From Motacilla alba alba (lineage: Eukaryota; Chordata; Aves; Passeriformes; Motacillidae), in NCBI RefSeq assembly GCF_015832195.1, contig NC_052027.1, positions 3,162,001 to 3,226,000 on the forward strand: a DNA stretch of 64,000 bases, read 5' to 3'. Positions 19,525-33,200 of the stretch are shown in pieces. Numbering within the stretch: the first letter of the stretch is position 1; every line of letters begins with the position of its first letter. Under the pieces are notes generated by a model. It was not told the DNA's origin, did no database searches, and saw only the letters and a program-made list of their open reading frames with translations. The translations under genes were made by a program, and so were the position numbers.

Positions 19525-19942
19525 GATATTTTTCCTTCCAACGAGAGGGAGAGAATGATGCATTTGACTTCATCTTATCAAAAGGCTAATTAATATTTTT
19601 TAAACTATATTATTCTATACTATATTACATTCCATTTAAACTGAATCTGCCAAGCACTCAACTCACTTTAACTCTATTCTATGCACAGAATCTTGTGACA
19701 GTCCAAACACACACACCTGGGTTTCATTGGTCAGTGAATTAAAATCACACCAGAATCTAATTATCAATTCTCTTAAGGTAAACAATCTTCCACGATGCAT
19801 TCCACTTGTGAACAAACACAGGAGCAGTAAATGAGATGAGAATTGTTTTTCCTTTCTCTGAGGTTCAGGGAATGTGAAAGCCAGGAATATTCTCGGGAGG
19901 AATTGTGCCTTGCCTTTCTCTGTGAAGAGAAATGTGGTGACC
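19525..19942 (-). mobile_element. Diverged LTR related to the TGTCACTG family
   Basis: Reading minus, GGTCACCACATTTCTCTTCA, then CTGAACCTCAGAGAAAGGAA, a TTGTTTACCTTAAG segment, CACTGACCAATGAAACCC and the AT block before AGCCTTTTGATAAGATG follow the same order as the copies at 7.4, 18.6 and 52.9 kb. The boundaries are approximate and no target duplication was read. It lies only 260 bp from the previous LTR. Confidence 0.65.
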
Positions 19943-21305
19943 CCTGGTCCTGCAACGCGAGGCAGGGGCTTGCAGGAGCACAAACTCTGAGGCAGCCCTG
20001 GACCCTGCAGCCCCAGAGAGAGCTGCAGGTGGGTTTTGTTTGCTGGGACTGTTGCCCTGAGACTGGAGCACCCAAAGGCTCTCCCTGAGCCAATTCCTTC
20101 TCAAGAGGGATCTGGATGGGCAGGAAAGGTGTCCCTCGGGATTGCTGTACCTGGGAGGGATCTCTCTTTTGTGCTGGAACACAAGCAATGATCTCTTTTC
20201 ATCAGGTAAAAGCACAAAAAAGAGTCAGAGAAAACATGGGAAAGCCCTGTCTTTCCTGCCCTTGATGATACAAGGAATAAATCATTTTCCCAGCACCTGT
20301 AAAGGAGCCTGAACAGGACGTGTTTTACAAGAATTTCCCTCCTTAGCAATCCAAGGAGGGCCATGCTTAAGGCAGACAAATAATTTAATTTTTGTCACAC
20401 TTCCTAACATTGCCACCAAACTGAGGCATTTACAGTCACCCTTGTCACAACACTAATTATCTATTTGAACAGCAGAGCTCTCTGCTGATTGAATGAGTTC
20501 TGCAGTGAGAGCAGATCATTTCAGCAGCAGCATCTCATCATCATCACTTTTTGGATATAGGATGTAAATAGACCATAATGATAAAAAATATGGCTTTGGT
20601 ACCTTTTCAGCAACTTCAGATGAGACGGGGGAGCTTCTGCAGCAGCCAAAAGCATCAGTTCATGGTCTGGAAAACAATGTCCTGGGGGTTTGTGTTGCCT
20701 TGGAAACGTGAAAAATAAAGCACCATTAATTACCTGTTTTCAAGCCAGCAGTGTATCCAGGGCTGAGGGCCTGATCCCAGGCTAATGAATCCCTCACCCC
20801 AATTTCTGCAGCCTTGGGCTGATCAATCAGCCCTGCTGAACCAGGGCAGGGCTGAGGCACAGCAAAGCTCTGCCAAGTTCTCCTGCTGGCTGTGATTCCA
20901 GAGTGGCACCAGGAGCCCCCAGGCAGACACGCCCAGGGCTGTGGTTCCTCTCACCTTCACATCCATGGCCCCAATAGCATCTTCAGCTGGTTGGATTTTA
21001 TAATAAAGGCACTTTTTCTTCAAGGGGGTACTAGCAGCAGACCTGATAAACATCCAGGAAAACACATATGCAAGCCCTATATCCCATATATATGGGATTT
21101 ATATTTATTTATTTAATATATATAATATACTATAATAAATATTATTAGATATACTATATATTATAATATATATAATAGATATACTATATTATAATATATA
21201 ATATATAAATTATATATAAATATATATTTATTATATGCAGAATATGATATATTTGTTATATGTATTATAGATATACATATCTATATGTATGTATTATATA
21301 TTTTT

Positions 21306-21340
<35 letters not shown>

Positions 21341-24003
21341 TTATTTATTTCTATGTATTTTCTCCAGATAAAAACCATTCTGGTAGTCCTGGCCACTGGC
21401 ACAGAACCAGGAGTTCAGCCAGACCTTCTGCTGTCATTCTACCCAAAATTCTGCTGAAGTCTTTACTGTTGCATCTTCTGTATAATAACAACTTTTAAGT
21501 GGAATTAAACATTTTTATCTACAGACTGCACGGGCTGTTTTTCCTCCCTCTAGTACTGGTGCTTTGGTGCTAGTTTTATAATTAGGAAATATAACTCTAT
21601 ATGATAACTCTCTGAAATAACTCTAATAATAAATAACACTGTGAAATCAGTGAAACTGGAATCAGCCTCTTGTAGGAGTCTGAAGCTGCCATAAAAGTTT
21701 CTCTCGGGAATGCTCCACCCCCTGGCAGCACAGCCCAAAGCAATCAGTGAAAACTTTAGGCACAAAAAGTATGGAAGGATAAAAATAACTCCAGTAACTC
21801 TGAGATCTTGCCCACAGCACAAGTCTGGGGCACAGCCACCTCCCTGGAAAAACGCCACTTTCATCTTGTATCACACTAAGCAAATGCTATTTTTATATTG
21901 GTCCCAGCTATTTTAAGCAAAAATTTGCTTAAAAAGGACGCTGAAAGACAAACTTTTCCTTTGGTGAGCATCCACTTCTAAACGAGCTGTTTACAGCAGT
22001 AATTTGGAGTTTGCTTTTCTCTCTGCAGTTTTCCTCAGGACTAATGCCAGTGGCAATCTCTGTGAATGTCCTGATTCTTTCTGGAGGTTAAACTGGCTAC
22101 AAGAAAATCGGATCAAAGGGAAAGAAAAACTTTGTTTGGGAAGCACAAAAATATTTACATAACAGAGGAGAAGCCAGAACTCCTCTTTTCTACCATGTGG
22201 ACACGCTTGTAAAAAGCAGGTTAAAAATTGGCCATTTTTAGTTCAGCTGGGGAGGAGAGAAGGGATTTTATAGCTCGTGAAAGAGAAGAGAGACAAGGCT
22301 GGAAATCAGTTTGTGATGCAGATAATTGAAAAGATCCAGAGTTTCCAGGGTTTCCTGCCTGGAGGAGAAGAATCTCTTGGAGCCATTTTGATGCACAAGA
22401 GGAAAAGAGAATAAAGCTTCCCACCACAGACAACTGACTGGGAAATGGCAGCCAGAAACAACAGGATTGGAGCAGGCAGAGCTTGGAAAGCAAGACAAGA
22501 GTTTTGTTTCAACCTCCTCTGAGCTCCTCAGCTGCAACCACCAATTTTGGCAGCAGGCTATTAATAGAACTCATGAGAGATAACACAGATTGAACTGGGG
22601 TTGGCCACTGCAGTAAAAAAAAATAGACACCCTTTTTCACAAGATGTTTCTCAAGAATTCACCTCTTCCTGGCCAGCTCTGGTAAGCTCAGACAAAATGG
22701 GGAGTTCAAAACATTTGTTGATATTTCTTCTACTGGGTTCATCATCTCTCCTCTCTGATGTGCTGGAAGCAAACCAAACCATAAATGTTTTGATATCAAA
22801 CACCCACTTGTGCCTGCCCTGTGAGGAGCAGAGCTGTCCCTCCTGCACTTAATTAGCTGTCCTCTGGGAAGGAAGGAGAAAGGCCATGCTTCAAATGAGA
22901 GCCATTTGGGGAAGGCTTTCCTCAGAAGATGAGAGCTCTGGGATGTTTTGGAGCTGTCAGAGGCAGAGCCCATCTGTGCTGGGTGAGTGCTGCCAGAACT
23001 CGGGAGCGGTCCATGGTGATTGTTCAGATGGAAAAGGTGACTGAGGGGTCAGAGTGCTGCCCTGTGGGCATGAACACCGTGCTGGAGCCTGAGAAAAGCC
23101 CCCCTGAGAGCCAGGCATTGCCCCCAGCACCTCCTGTTCCTTGGGGAGGTCACTCCTGCTCTTGGGGTTCAAGAGGAGATTCTGCAGCTTGGGGCCACGT
23201 CCCTGCTTACCTGGAGCTGGTGCTAGAAAGCGTGGGACAGGGCCAGGCCCCTCCTCAAGGGCTGTCAACCAAATACCTCTTGAATTTCTTGAAGCCTCGT
23301 GGATCAGAATTCTCCCTTACACCTGGGGAGCATGAACACCCAGCTGCATTTTTGGGATGAAAGCCCAGATTTCAGAGGCCATGGTTTGATTTCTGGATCA
23401 TCTGCTGATGGGCTCCCTTACATACTTCAACACTGAATTGCTGCAAATCAGGTTTAAATCTCTTTTTTCACCCCATTTCTATGAAGTTTAAATTAATTTC
23501 CAATATTCCACGTGCTCTTTTCTCCAGTCCCAGGCCAGCTGAGGTGCAGCCACACGAGTCCTGCCATTCCCAAAGCAGCTCCTGACTCACTGCTCTTACT
23601 GGGGCAGCACAGGGCTGGGAGCAGCTCCCAAGGACAGCAATTGCTGATGGAATTGATGATGTCTCCTGTTGCCAAAGTAACCAGACAAGCTTATAAATTT
23701 AAGCAGACACTATGAGGGACAATATGCTTAAAATGTTGGATTATATGGTAGTGGCACAGAATGGGAAAAAATTGAAATTAGAAGAGAATAAAAAGAGAAT
23801 TAGAGAAATATTGAACATTTTGTCTATTTCACCTGTCAATAATGCCTCATGTGTTGCTGTAAGGATTCATGAAGGTTCAAGGAAGATATTTGAAGTGCCA
23901 AGAAAACATTATTTGTTGGTGAGTCCCACCTGCCCAGCAGCTGCTGTACATGGGCTTGAAGGGCACTTTTCAGTGGTGATAAGGAAAAAAGCATTTGAAC
24001 AGA
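19943..24003. other. Intergenic, no gene seen
   Basis: The sequence is mostly unique and includes the AT-rich block at 21,100-21,345. A 116-codon open frame at 23,712-24,062 is lysine- and isoleucine-rich in an AT-rich stretch and runs into a CR1 fragment. I do not recognise it. Confidence 0.55.
21085..21345. repeat. AT-rich microsatellite block with (AT)n
   Basis: About 260 bp of TATA, ATAATA and TTTAT units contains a pure (AT)n run at 21,310-21,338 and the palindrome CCCATATATATGGG at its left end. Confidence 0.88.
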
Positions 24004-24298
24004 GAACCACAGAATCATTTAGGGTAGAAAAGACTTTTAAGATCATCAAGTCCAACCATTAACCCAGCACTGCCAAGGTCACCACTAAAGCATGTCCCCA
24101 GGCACCACATCTACACCTCTGTTAAATCCCTCCAGGGTTGGTGACCCCAGCACTGCCCTGGGCAGTCTGTTCCAGGGCTTAACAACCCTTTCATGGAAGA
24201 AATTCTTTGTAATATCCAATCTAAACCTCCCCTGGCACAACTTGAGGCCATTTTCCCTCTCTTATGGCTCGTTACCTGGGACAAGAGATATCTATTTC
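24004..24298 (-). mobile_element. CR1 element, 3' part
   Basis: ACCACAGAATCATTTAGGGT, ATCATCAAGTCCAACCATTA, a CATGTCCCCAGGCACCACAT core and CTGTTCCAGGGCTTAACAAC are a minus-strand CR1 3' region, of an older subfamily than the 17 kb and 46 kb copies. Confidence 0.9.
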
Positions 24299-27200
24299 CC
24301 ACTCTGTGTAGAACACTGAATTTTGTGAGCACGGGAACTCAGACACAGAGATGCTCAGATGATCAAAGGGCACTGGAGCATCACTGTTCCAGAGAGAAAA
24401 CCTTCCCCTGCACACCTATGGCAGGGCAGGACTCCTGGCTCACAAATTCAGGACTTCTTCACTTAAACATGAGGACAGATATATAAAACACACACCCAGA
24501 AACCTGAGGGACTGAGGGGCTGGTTTCTCCACACGCCAGCAGCAGAGATGCTGCTGATTGCCAGGCTGCAGATGGACACTGCATTTAGAAATTAAACTGT
24601 AAGTCACTGGTTGTTGGGTTTTTTTACAGCATCAGTCAGGTTTTGTGTCTGTGGGAAACTTTTCCTCAGAGAGGCTCTTTTCACAGACACAGCAGGGATG
24701 GAGGTAACAGCATGAAATGAGAGAGCTTGAAAAGCAGCGGCGTGCTGCAGGAAGCCCAGCATTTGCATGTTAAGCTACATCTATTCCCTGAATGCTCAGG
24801 CACATGAAAGCAAGCCTGGATTTCTGGTTAGCAGCAGATCTCTTCGCTGCAGCCTGAATTTAAAGGTCAGAGATGTTTAGAGCTGGGGTTTTTTTGCACT
24901 TAGCTGGAGCAGAGTTCCACGGCTCTCCTCGGGAGGAGACGCCGTGCCGGGACAGCAGGGCACGGTCCTGTCTGCTGCACAGTGCCTTGACATCAGTCCC
25001 TGTCTCCCAGTGCCAGTGGCCCTGATTCACTGGGATGTTGTAGGAGAGACATTTCTCTGATACCAGTGACCTTAACAAGAGCTTTCCAGCGCTTGTCAGG
25101 CTCTGACAGCTGAATCCTTTTAGGCACGTAAATGCCGCGTGAGCGGAAAGCAGCCGAACGAAACCTTTTTCCCAAAAACACAGCCCTGAGGGAAGTATGA
25201 GACATTCAAACTCAATTCAAACCTGTCTCCTCTTCAGAAGTTAAGCTGATTTTTGACCAGGCTGAAGCTTTCCTACCTGACATGGCAATTCTGCCCTTTG
25301 GCTTCTCCCCACGTGCCTGGAGGGGCTGGCAGGGCTGGCACCAGGGCTGCGGGCACGGATGCTCAGCTCTGCCTCCCGCTGCTCCTCATCCTCCTGTGAC
25401 ACCCTGATGAACAGCCAGGCATGGTAGGGTTGTCATCCACGCCCCTGAGCTCCCCAGGATGCTGTTTCCTGCCTTGCTTTGGCATCCAGGAGCGGGAGAT
25501 AAAGAATAAAATGATGACCCTTGTCATCGCCTCCCAAACGAGCAGCTCTGATGTGCTGCGTGTTTGAATAGTCAGGGCAGGGGCAGACACACATGCTGGA
25601 TTTACTGAGATAAATGTTGGTCTCAGCTGTTGAATTCCTGGTGCTGATGAAGGCTGCAGAAAAATTGTGTGTATGCAGAGCGGATAAGAGATGAGGGCTT
25701 GCTGTTGCCTGCCAATAGATAAAGGAGTGGAGTGACTGCTGCTTTGTTTGGCTTTGTGATTAGATTGATAAGGCTCATGTCTTAGAATAGGTGAGCAATT
25801 AAACAGCAATACAAGCCAAGATCCTTGGATTCACCTGAAATGCACTGGGGAGCTGGAAGGGGAGGCCCCTGGGGGGACTGATCTGACCCCAGAAAGCAGT
25901 GCACACCCTCCAGAGGGTTTTTAGTTCAGCTCTTCTGGACTGGTCATTTATCTCATGCTGGTGAAGTGGCACATGGCTCCATCTCCTCTGGAGAGGGGAC
26001 ACCATTTCTGAAACCAAAAGGGAGGGAGAGGTGGGCAAAGATTTGTCTCACATCCGCCCAGGCAGTGACACCCCAGCCCTGAGAGTGGAGGCAAAACCCC
26101 CTCAGATTTCCCAGCACAGCTGCACACAGTGGCATTTAAAAGGCCCATTTCAAATTCCCTCCCCTTCCCCTCCTGGTAGAGATGATTTCCTGCAGAGCTG
26201 AAGGGAAGCACCAGCCCCAGCAGCATCAGCTGAAGGATGAGCTTGCCTTTCTCAGAAAGCCTGGAGGTCCCTGCTCAGCTCGGCGCTGGCAGCCGCGGCT
26301 CCCGAGAGCCACCCGTGCCACACGGGCACTGGGGACAGGCAGCTGGCGTCACCGAGCCACCAGGCTGCCTCAGCAAGGCAGAACAGCCATCTGGGGCTCT
26401 GCCAGACTCGGCTTCTGGCCTCCCAGGTCCCTTGCATGAATGCATTTGTGCTCTGCTCTGCTGCCTCCACAAGCACTGCTGGTGCTGAGAGCGTCACTTA
26501 TCCCAGTGAGGAACATGACAAAAATTGCTGGGGCTTTGTTCTAGGATTTTTAGCTACTTGCTGTATCCAAATAAGTCACTTGTCTTATTTTTAGAGGAAA
26601 TTTTTTGTTACTTTCTGCCTGTAAACCTCCCACCCAAGGGCAGCACCTTCCATTGCTGCAGTCCCTGGGACATCCCTTCAGGACAATCAATATGGGACAC
26701 TGTGAAATCTCAGGGATTTTCTCTGCCACCAGCCTCAAAGCACCTTGAGAAATTCCACGTGTCTGCCTCCCAGAGTGCCACTGCAGCAGGTATAAGTGTG
26801 AACCTCTGCCACAGAGCCTGGACAGGCTCTGCTGAAGAGAGAGGAAGAGGAAAGGAGATTCTCCTTTTCTCTCTCTGCCTTCAACAAATCCACAGCTGCT
26901 TATGGCATCTGATGCTACATGCATTCACCTCTTACCTGGTCCCTTTATCTTTTCCTCTTCTGGGACTCCAGTCCTACCAAGGACAGCTGAACTCCCCAGA
27001 GCTCTTCTCCTCTTCAGCTCTGTCCTGTCTGTGGGGGTTGCATTAAGTTACCCAAATTTTACTGCTGCGTTCAGGGGTCAGAGCAGAAGTTACATAAAGC
27101 AGCAGCACCTCTGCAAGGGAGAACTGATCCCTCAGAGGGCATGAGAGCAGTTGTAGCTCTCAATGACCACCTGAAATGGGCTTTTATGAAGTTGCAGGTC

Positions 27201-30200
27201 ATTACCAAAAATTTCAAAATACAGAAAGTAAGTCTGACATACCTATGAGGGAAAATATTGTAGGTTACATTTAAATCATTATCCCATGCAAAATGTGCCA
27301 TACTCCATTTAAACGTGTGACTGTCTCAGGATTTAGTGAATCTGCTGAAAATTCTCATTGCAAAGATAAAAAAATATTTAAAGGCTTTGAATGAGAGCTG
27401 CTCACCTGTATCACCCTCATTTGGGCTGTGCTCAGACCTCAGGCACCAACAGCTCCACATCCTCCAACACCTGAACATGGAGTCAGAGAAGGTTTCCTTT
27501 GGGAAGAGTTGAGAGAAACAAGCTGAATCACAGGTATGGTTGAGCTGGGAACTCTAATGTCTGCTGGATTTTGGGCACATTTGTAATTCCTGCTTAGAAT
27601 TCAATTATTTACATAATTGACAGAAATGTAAAAGCAAATGAGGTAACAGAGTGAAAATACTTGTGGTTTCTTATGGCGGTAAAGACAACTTCAAAACAGC
27701 TTTAAAAATGAAGGCCAACATTATTTCCAGATTTAGAGCTTTTCATGGTCACACTCTCAACTAAATCAGTGATAAGTGAATGTTGGAGGCACAATACAGA
27801 ACATTCTGGTCTAACAGACAAGCAGGACCAGAGTCTGAACTGGGAATTCTTGTCCACCACATTGCCTTTGGGTGGTCACAAGGAAGCCAGGAAATGTATC
27901 TGACTCTTTTCCCAGTACCTGCCACGGGCAACAGAGATCCCAGCCCACACAAAGCCCTTCAGTGACCATCCACAAGATCCTTTCCTTATAGATACAGGCA
28001 GCAGGGCAAACAAAGAGCTGGAGGCTGATGTGTGCTCTGCTTCACCATTCAGTGTTAGCTCAGTCCTCCCACCAGCCTGCTCTGGTGAATGGAGGAGCAC
28101 GTGGGGCTGAGAATTACCAAGCAGGTGTTTAAAAGATATCTGTAAGCAGTCCTGCTATAGTCTAATTAGTGCTCTAATACACATTACAGTGCACAGTCAT
28201 CATTATTTCCTCTTCATTAGCTGCTGAAATATAACACATCTTTAAAAAAAAAAAAAAACCTAACCCATTTTCCTTTTTTTTTTAATTAAAAAAACCCCAA
28301 GAGCCTGTTTCTGCCATTACCATAACAAAGGCAATAGGAATATGATTAATGCATCCATCCAAGCTATGTGCATTGTACATTAAAGGCACCAGCTCAGCCT
28401 AACGTGAGCTCCCACACGCTAAGACACACTTGGCAACGTTCACACTTGCACCAAAGGAAATGTTTGGAAACAACTGAAGAATGAATCTTTTCTCCTAAAA
28501 ATGCAGAATCTTGTTCTTTGCAAAGAGGGAGGCCACAAGCCCAGCAGAATGCACCCAAATTATTCAAGGCATGGTCTGAGAGGCGCAGGAGATCTCTGTC
28601 CTGTGGTCACTCCAGAGGGCAGTCGGTGCCAGCTCTGCACGGTTTGGGATATTTTGGTGGTGGTGGCTCTCTCTGCCCCAGCAGGCAGCTGCAGAAATTG
28701 CTGAAACGTGGCCATTGCTCCCAGCTCCTCAGAGAGACTCTGCAAGAGCTGCAGGACTGCAGGATCCCAGCCAGACACATCCCAACCCCAGCCCTGACAA
28801 CACAGACACAGCTCAGGAGCTGCGGTGCCCAAAGTCCTCAGGAACACCTCCTGCCTTTGGGCATTCCTCATACAGATCCCACCGGGGTCACCTGTGCCAA
28901 GGAAAAGGTCTTCTCCAAGCCTGTGGGGCAGGATTTCTTCAGTGGTGCAGCAGATTGGGTTGTTCCAGTCAGACAGCTGGGGTACAGCACACTCCCTGCA
29001 GAGCCTTTGGGATAATCCGGGGGGCTGGGTGGGAGATCAGGGACCCAGCTCCTTTCCTCCAGGCCTGTGCACACTGGACACCCTCGAAAAGTCACCACAA
29101 CATCCCTAAGACAAGACATCCCCTCTTCCACCTCCAAATTTAATTCTCCATCAAAGGTTGGAAGTCAGGATGAACTCAGCAGAGGGCACAGCAGCTGAGG
29201 AAGGAACATTTTTTTCTGCCTGCTTGGCCTCTGACAGCAGCCCTTTTAATTACAGCAAGTTTTCAGCAAGTCCCTGATCATGCCCAATCCCCTAAACTCA
29301 ACTTGAAGCTTCTCTGCAGCTCCACTCTTCACCTTCTGTGACAGAGCAATGACAGATGCTCCCAAACCGATCCCTTATGAAACATAACGCCACGTCTATA
29401 ATGAGGCCTTACTGCAACAACAGATTTTACTCTTCCTCTAGAGATCTGCAGAAATCTGGCCAATTTTTAGACTAATTCAAGCTCTGGGGAGCAAGAAAAC
29501 CCCAAAGTTGATGCTGCTGGTGAAGCAGCAGACAAGAGGGGAAATGCCCTCTGAGCTGCTCTGCTCCCAGCAGCCAGGCAGGTGGGGATTTACACCTGGA
29601 GCTAAAATGTGAATTCACACCCAGGGGTCTCACCTGTGCCTTGGTGCCACAGAGCCTGGTCCCTGTCAAAACCTCAATCAGCTGGAAAAAGGCCCAGGAT
29701 TTTCTAGGGATGTTTCTGGCCCTGGGCTTGCAAAAGCCCCCAGAACAAAAAACCAACAGCCCCAGTGATGGATGCCAGGGCAGGGAAAGTTTCGTGTGCC
29801 TTCACTTTAAAGACAGGGGAGCAGCAGCAAATAGGTTAAACAATTTAGCCCAGGTTGTTCAATAAGTGCTTTGCAGAGCCTGGGTTGGGATCTGGAGATC
29901 TTGTCTCCTGTTATCGACTTGATTTAACATTGCTGGAAACACCTTAATTATTTTGTTTTGTTGTTCCAAAGAGCTGAGCATAGGAAATAGTCTAAAGCCC
30001 TGTGCAATGCTGAAAGGAAAGCTTGATGAGATTTTGTTTCTTTTGCTGAGAATACAAAGAGCAAAAGGTTGAAAGTAGATGGGCCACTGAGTTCTCCTGG
30101 TTTGCTTTTACAGGTTGTTTTTCCTTATTTTCATTATTAATCAAAACCACTCTGAAGTTTCCTAAGGAAAAGGGTAATGGTGTCAAGAAAATTTAACATG

Positions 30201-33200
30201 TGCTCGAGATGAATTCAATGCAGCTCTATTACCTGTAGGTCAGCTTGTTTTTTCTTTTAGAGACAAGTTTACATCTCAGCTTAGGGAAACTATTGAACCA
30301 GGCACAACAGGAGCTCTGTGCTGCTCCTGGAGCCCTGTTACAGGAGCTGAGGAGCACAGGAGTTTGATAATGCTTTAATGCAGCACAGACATAGCATTTG
30401 ATTTATGTATTGATCACTCTGTACACAATTAGTGGAGTAAGTGCAAGTTTACAGCTGGTGCAGCTCCTTGCTCTTGCTTTTGGAGTGAATAAAACTGACT
30501 GAAGCTGAAGTGAGGGGCAGCAATCATGTTCCCTGACCTCAGCAGTGACATCCAGCAGCAGTCATGAAGCACAAAGGCTTTTGAAAACCATGCAGAAGCT
30601 CAGTCCCTTGGAGTTATGCTGACTGCTCTCTCACCTGTGATTTAAAATTATTTAAAATAGATGCTTAAAAAACCACGATTTTAAAATATTTTTTTTTAAA
30701 TTGAGGTTAACCTCCAGCTTTAAAAAGCCAGAGGAAAAGGATTGCTTGCTGAATTTCAGTTCCAGGCACTTTTATATTTGACAGGTAAAAAATGCAAAAA
30801 ATATTTCATGCATTTAAAGGCTTTTCTTCCTCTTGTTCAGATATTTATATTGTATTCTAATTGCTGATTACTCAACAGACAGAGGTAAATGTCTTTCACC
30901 CCTGGGACTTTTGAAGATGTTATTCTGACACGTCCACGCAGACCAACACCCACTCAGCACATCAGGATGTAACTGCAAAATCAATTAATTCAACAGCTAT
31001 TTCTGCAGCCTGAAGTGTAATTACCCATGAAATGTTGATGGGTTTCAGGATAGCAGAAATTCATCATTTATGCTTAACCTGGCTTGTTTTCCCCTCCCTC
31101 CATCCCAGAAGCAGTGCTTGGATGTTCAGGGAGAAGTGATGGATGCAGGTGACTTGGGTCTCACCCACTCTGGACCAATTCAAGCCATTTTACCCCTCAG
31201 CGAGGTGAGCTGGAGCAGGGGCAGCTCTCCCAAAGCCCAGCTGAACCGACACCCAGCTCCCTCCCAGTAAAACCCCTCGGCAAAGCCTTCTCCTTCCCCC
31301 TCTCCCACCTTTCCTCTGCTTCTCCTCCTGCTGCTGGAGGCTGCTGCTGTGGCTGAGGAGTTTCCTGCTCGCCCTGCAGCTCTGCAGGAGCCCTCTCCTG
31401 CCTCGATGAACACATGCTTGCCCAGCAGCAGCTCCACCACAGCCACTTCCCACCTGCAGCACTTCAAGGGCACGCCCTGGGATGAGGCTTTCAAAAGTCC
31501 TCCACACCCCCTGCACGGAGCTGCAGCAAGGAGCTGGCTCCAGTTATGGATGCTGGATATTAACAACAACTCTAAACACAATAATTAATTCATTTATCTC
31601 TCCAACTTACAGTAGCCTTTGTGTAGAAAAGTGTTTAACGGTTGAATAATTTTAATTTTTTTTTTAAGCTCTATGTAAAACAGGCATCATCAGTATAATC
31701 CTTAGAATCTAATAATGATTCCATCAGTGTAAAATCATTATCCTTAGGCAAGAAGGAAACCAATTCAATTATGGTGTTGGTTGAAAAATCGAGGGTGAAA
31801 AGTTGTAGTACATATTAAACTTGAGGCTGGAAAAGTTGTAGTACATATTAAAATGGTTACTACAAAATTTGTGCATCCAGGCTAACAAATGCTAATATGT
31901 TCCTTTGTTACCTTCTAATTTATATGATTCATGTAAGCCTGCAGCAAGAGAAACTTGTTTTAAAATTCATCTACATTAAAAAATAGCAATGCAATGAATT
32001 GTAAAGTTATTAGCATTCATGTCTAGTTGTGTTATTAAGCTGTACACATCAAATCGGGTACTACAAGTACAGAAATGTCATAATGAAGTAGAACAGCATT
32101 TAATCAGAAGAATTTCTAAAGGTCATCAGAGCATCATATAAATTCATCCATGCATGACAGCGCTATGAAATAAATAACTGCAAGAACACTAAGAATAAAC
32201 TTCATCCTGGGAGCTTTGTTTCCAATAGTAGAAGAATTAGCTGAATTTCATGCTGACAGAACAGCTAACAAAAAATACTGAATTCTGGAGCTTTAATTAA
32301 TGAAAGACTAATAAGATGAGGAGTTTTCCACGAGGGAGCTAACGAGGTGTGCTCCCTGATAGTTTCCCACCACAGCTGATCTCAAATGTCTCCCTACAAC
32401 TCAGAGCAAGTGCTCAGCTCCCTTTTTTCTTCCTCATTAGCCAGATGAGCCCTAAATGATTCCCTTTAAATAACCAACGATTTGTTAATATTTTTGCACT
32501 CATAACAACACTTTAAGTGCTTTAGGATGTGTATCATGGGCCTGACAGCTGGCAGCTCCAAGCACTGGAGCTATTTTGATGTCTCATGGCAAGGCAGTGG
32601 CTGGGATGCTCCAGCATGGTCAGAGCAGATGCTGTGGTCGCCCAGGGCTGGGCCCAGGTACCTAAAATCATGTTGAGGTGCACCTTGATCTGCACAAAAC
32701 CTAATTGATTTCACTGGGAACCTTCCCAGAACAAAGCTGAGCTCTCGGGGATGGAAGGCAGGGGCTGTGGCTGGGAAGGTGCGTTCCCACAGCCCGGGAG
32801 GGGATTCCGTGCAGGGGCACACAGGCGTGATGAGCCAGGCTAAATCACTAATTCATCAAAGGCTGCTTCTCAGCCCTGCGTGGATCACTGGCTCCCACCT
32901 CATTAGGTGGCCTGGCAGAAAAAGGAGCCCTGTGCTTCCAGCTGCTCCCCAGCCCTGGGCACTGCTGGTGCTGGAGGGACACAGGGGATGAGGAACTTCC
33001 CTTCCTGGAGTGGCCGCTGCTGGGCAGCGCCAGGAGCCCTGCACAGGGCACCCCATCCTTTATTCTGTTTGAACAGATCCCTGGTATGTTTTAAAGATAA
33101 GGATTGTGGGTTTTGTAATTTTAGTTCTGTGTTAGGATTCAAGCAAACCCTGTTGCTCCTGCTGCAGTAGCTGTGCTGGCAGGAGAGAAAGCAGATGAAA

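Noticed and set aside
18586..19942. A single provirus bounded by two LTRs
   Set aside because: The two LTRs are too diverged and only 260 bp apart, with no viral internal sequence. The first has its own target duplication.
23712..24062. 116-codon open frame rich in Lys/Ile, possible retropseudogene
   Set aside because: Its last third is an antisense CR1 element and the first part matches no protein I can name. Length is explained by low stop density in this stretch.
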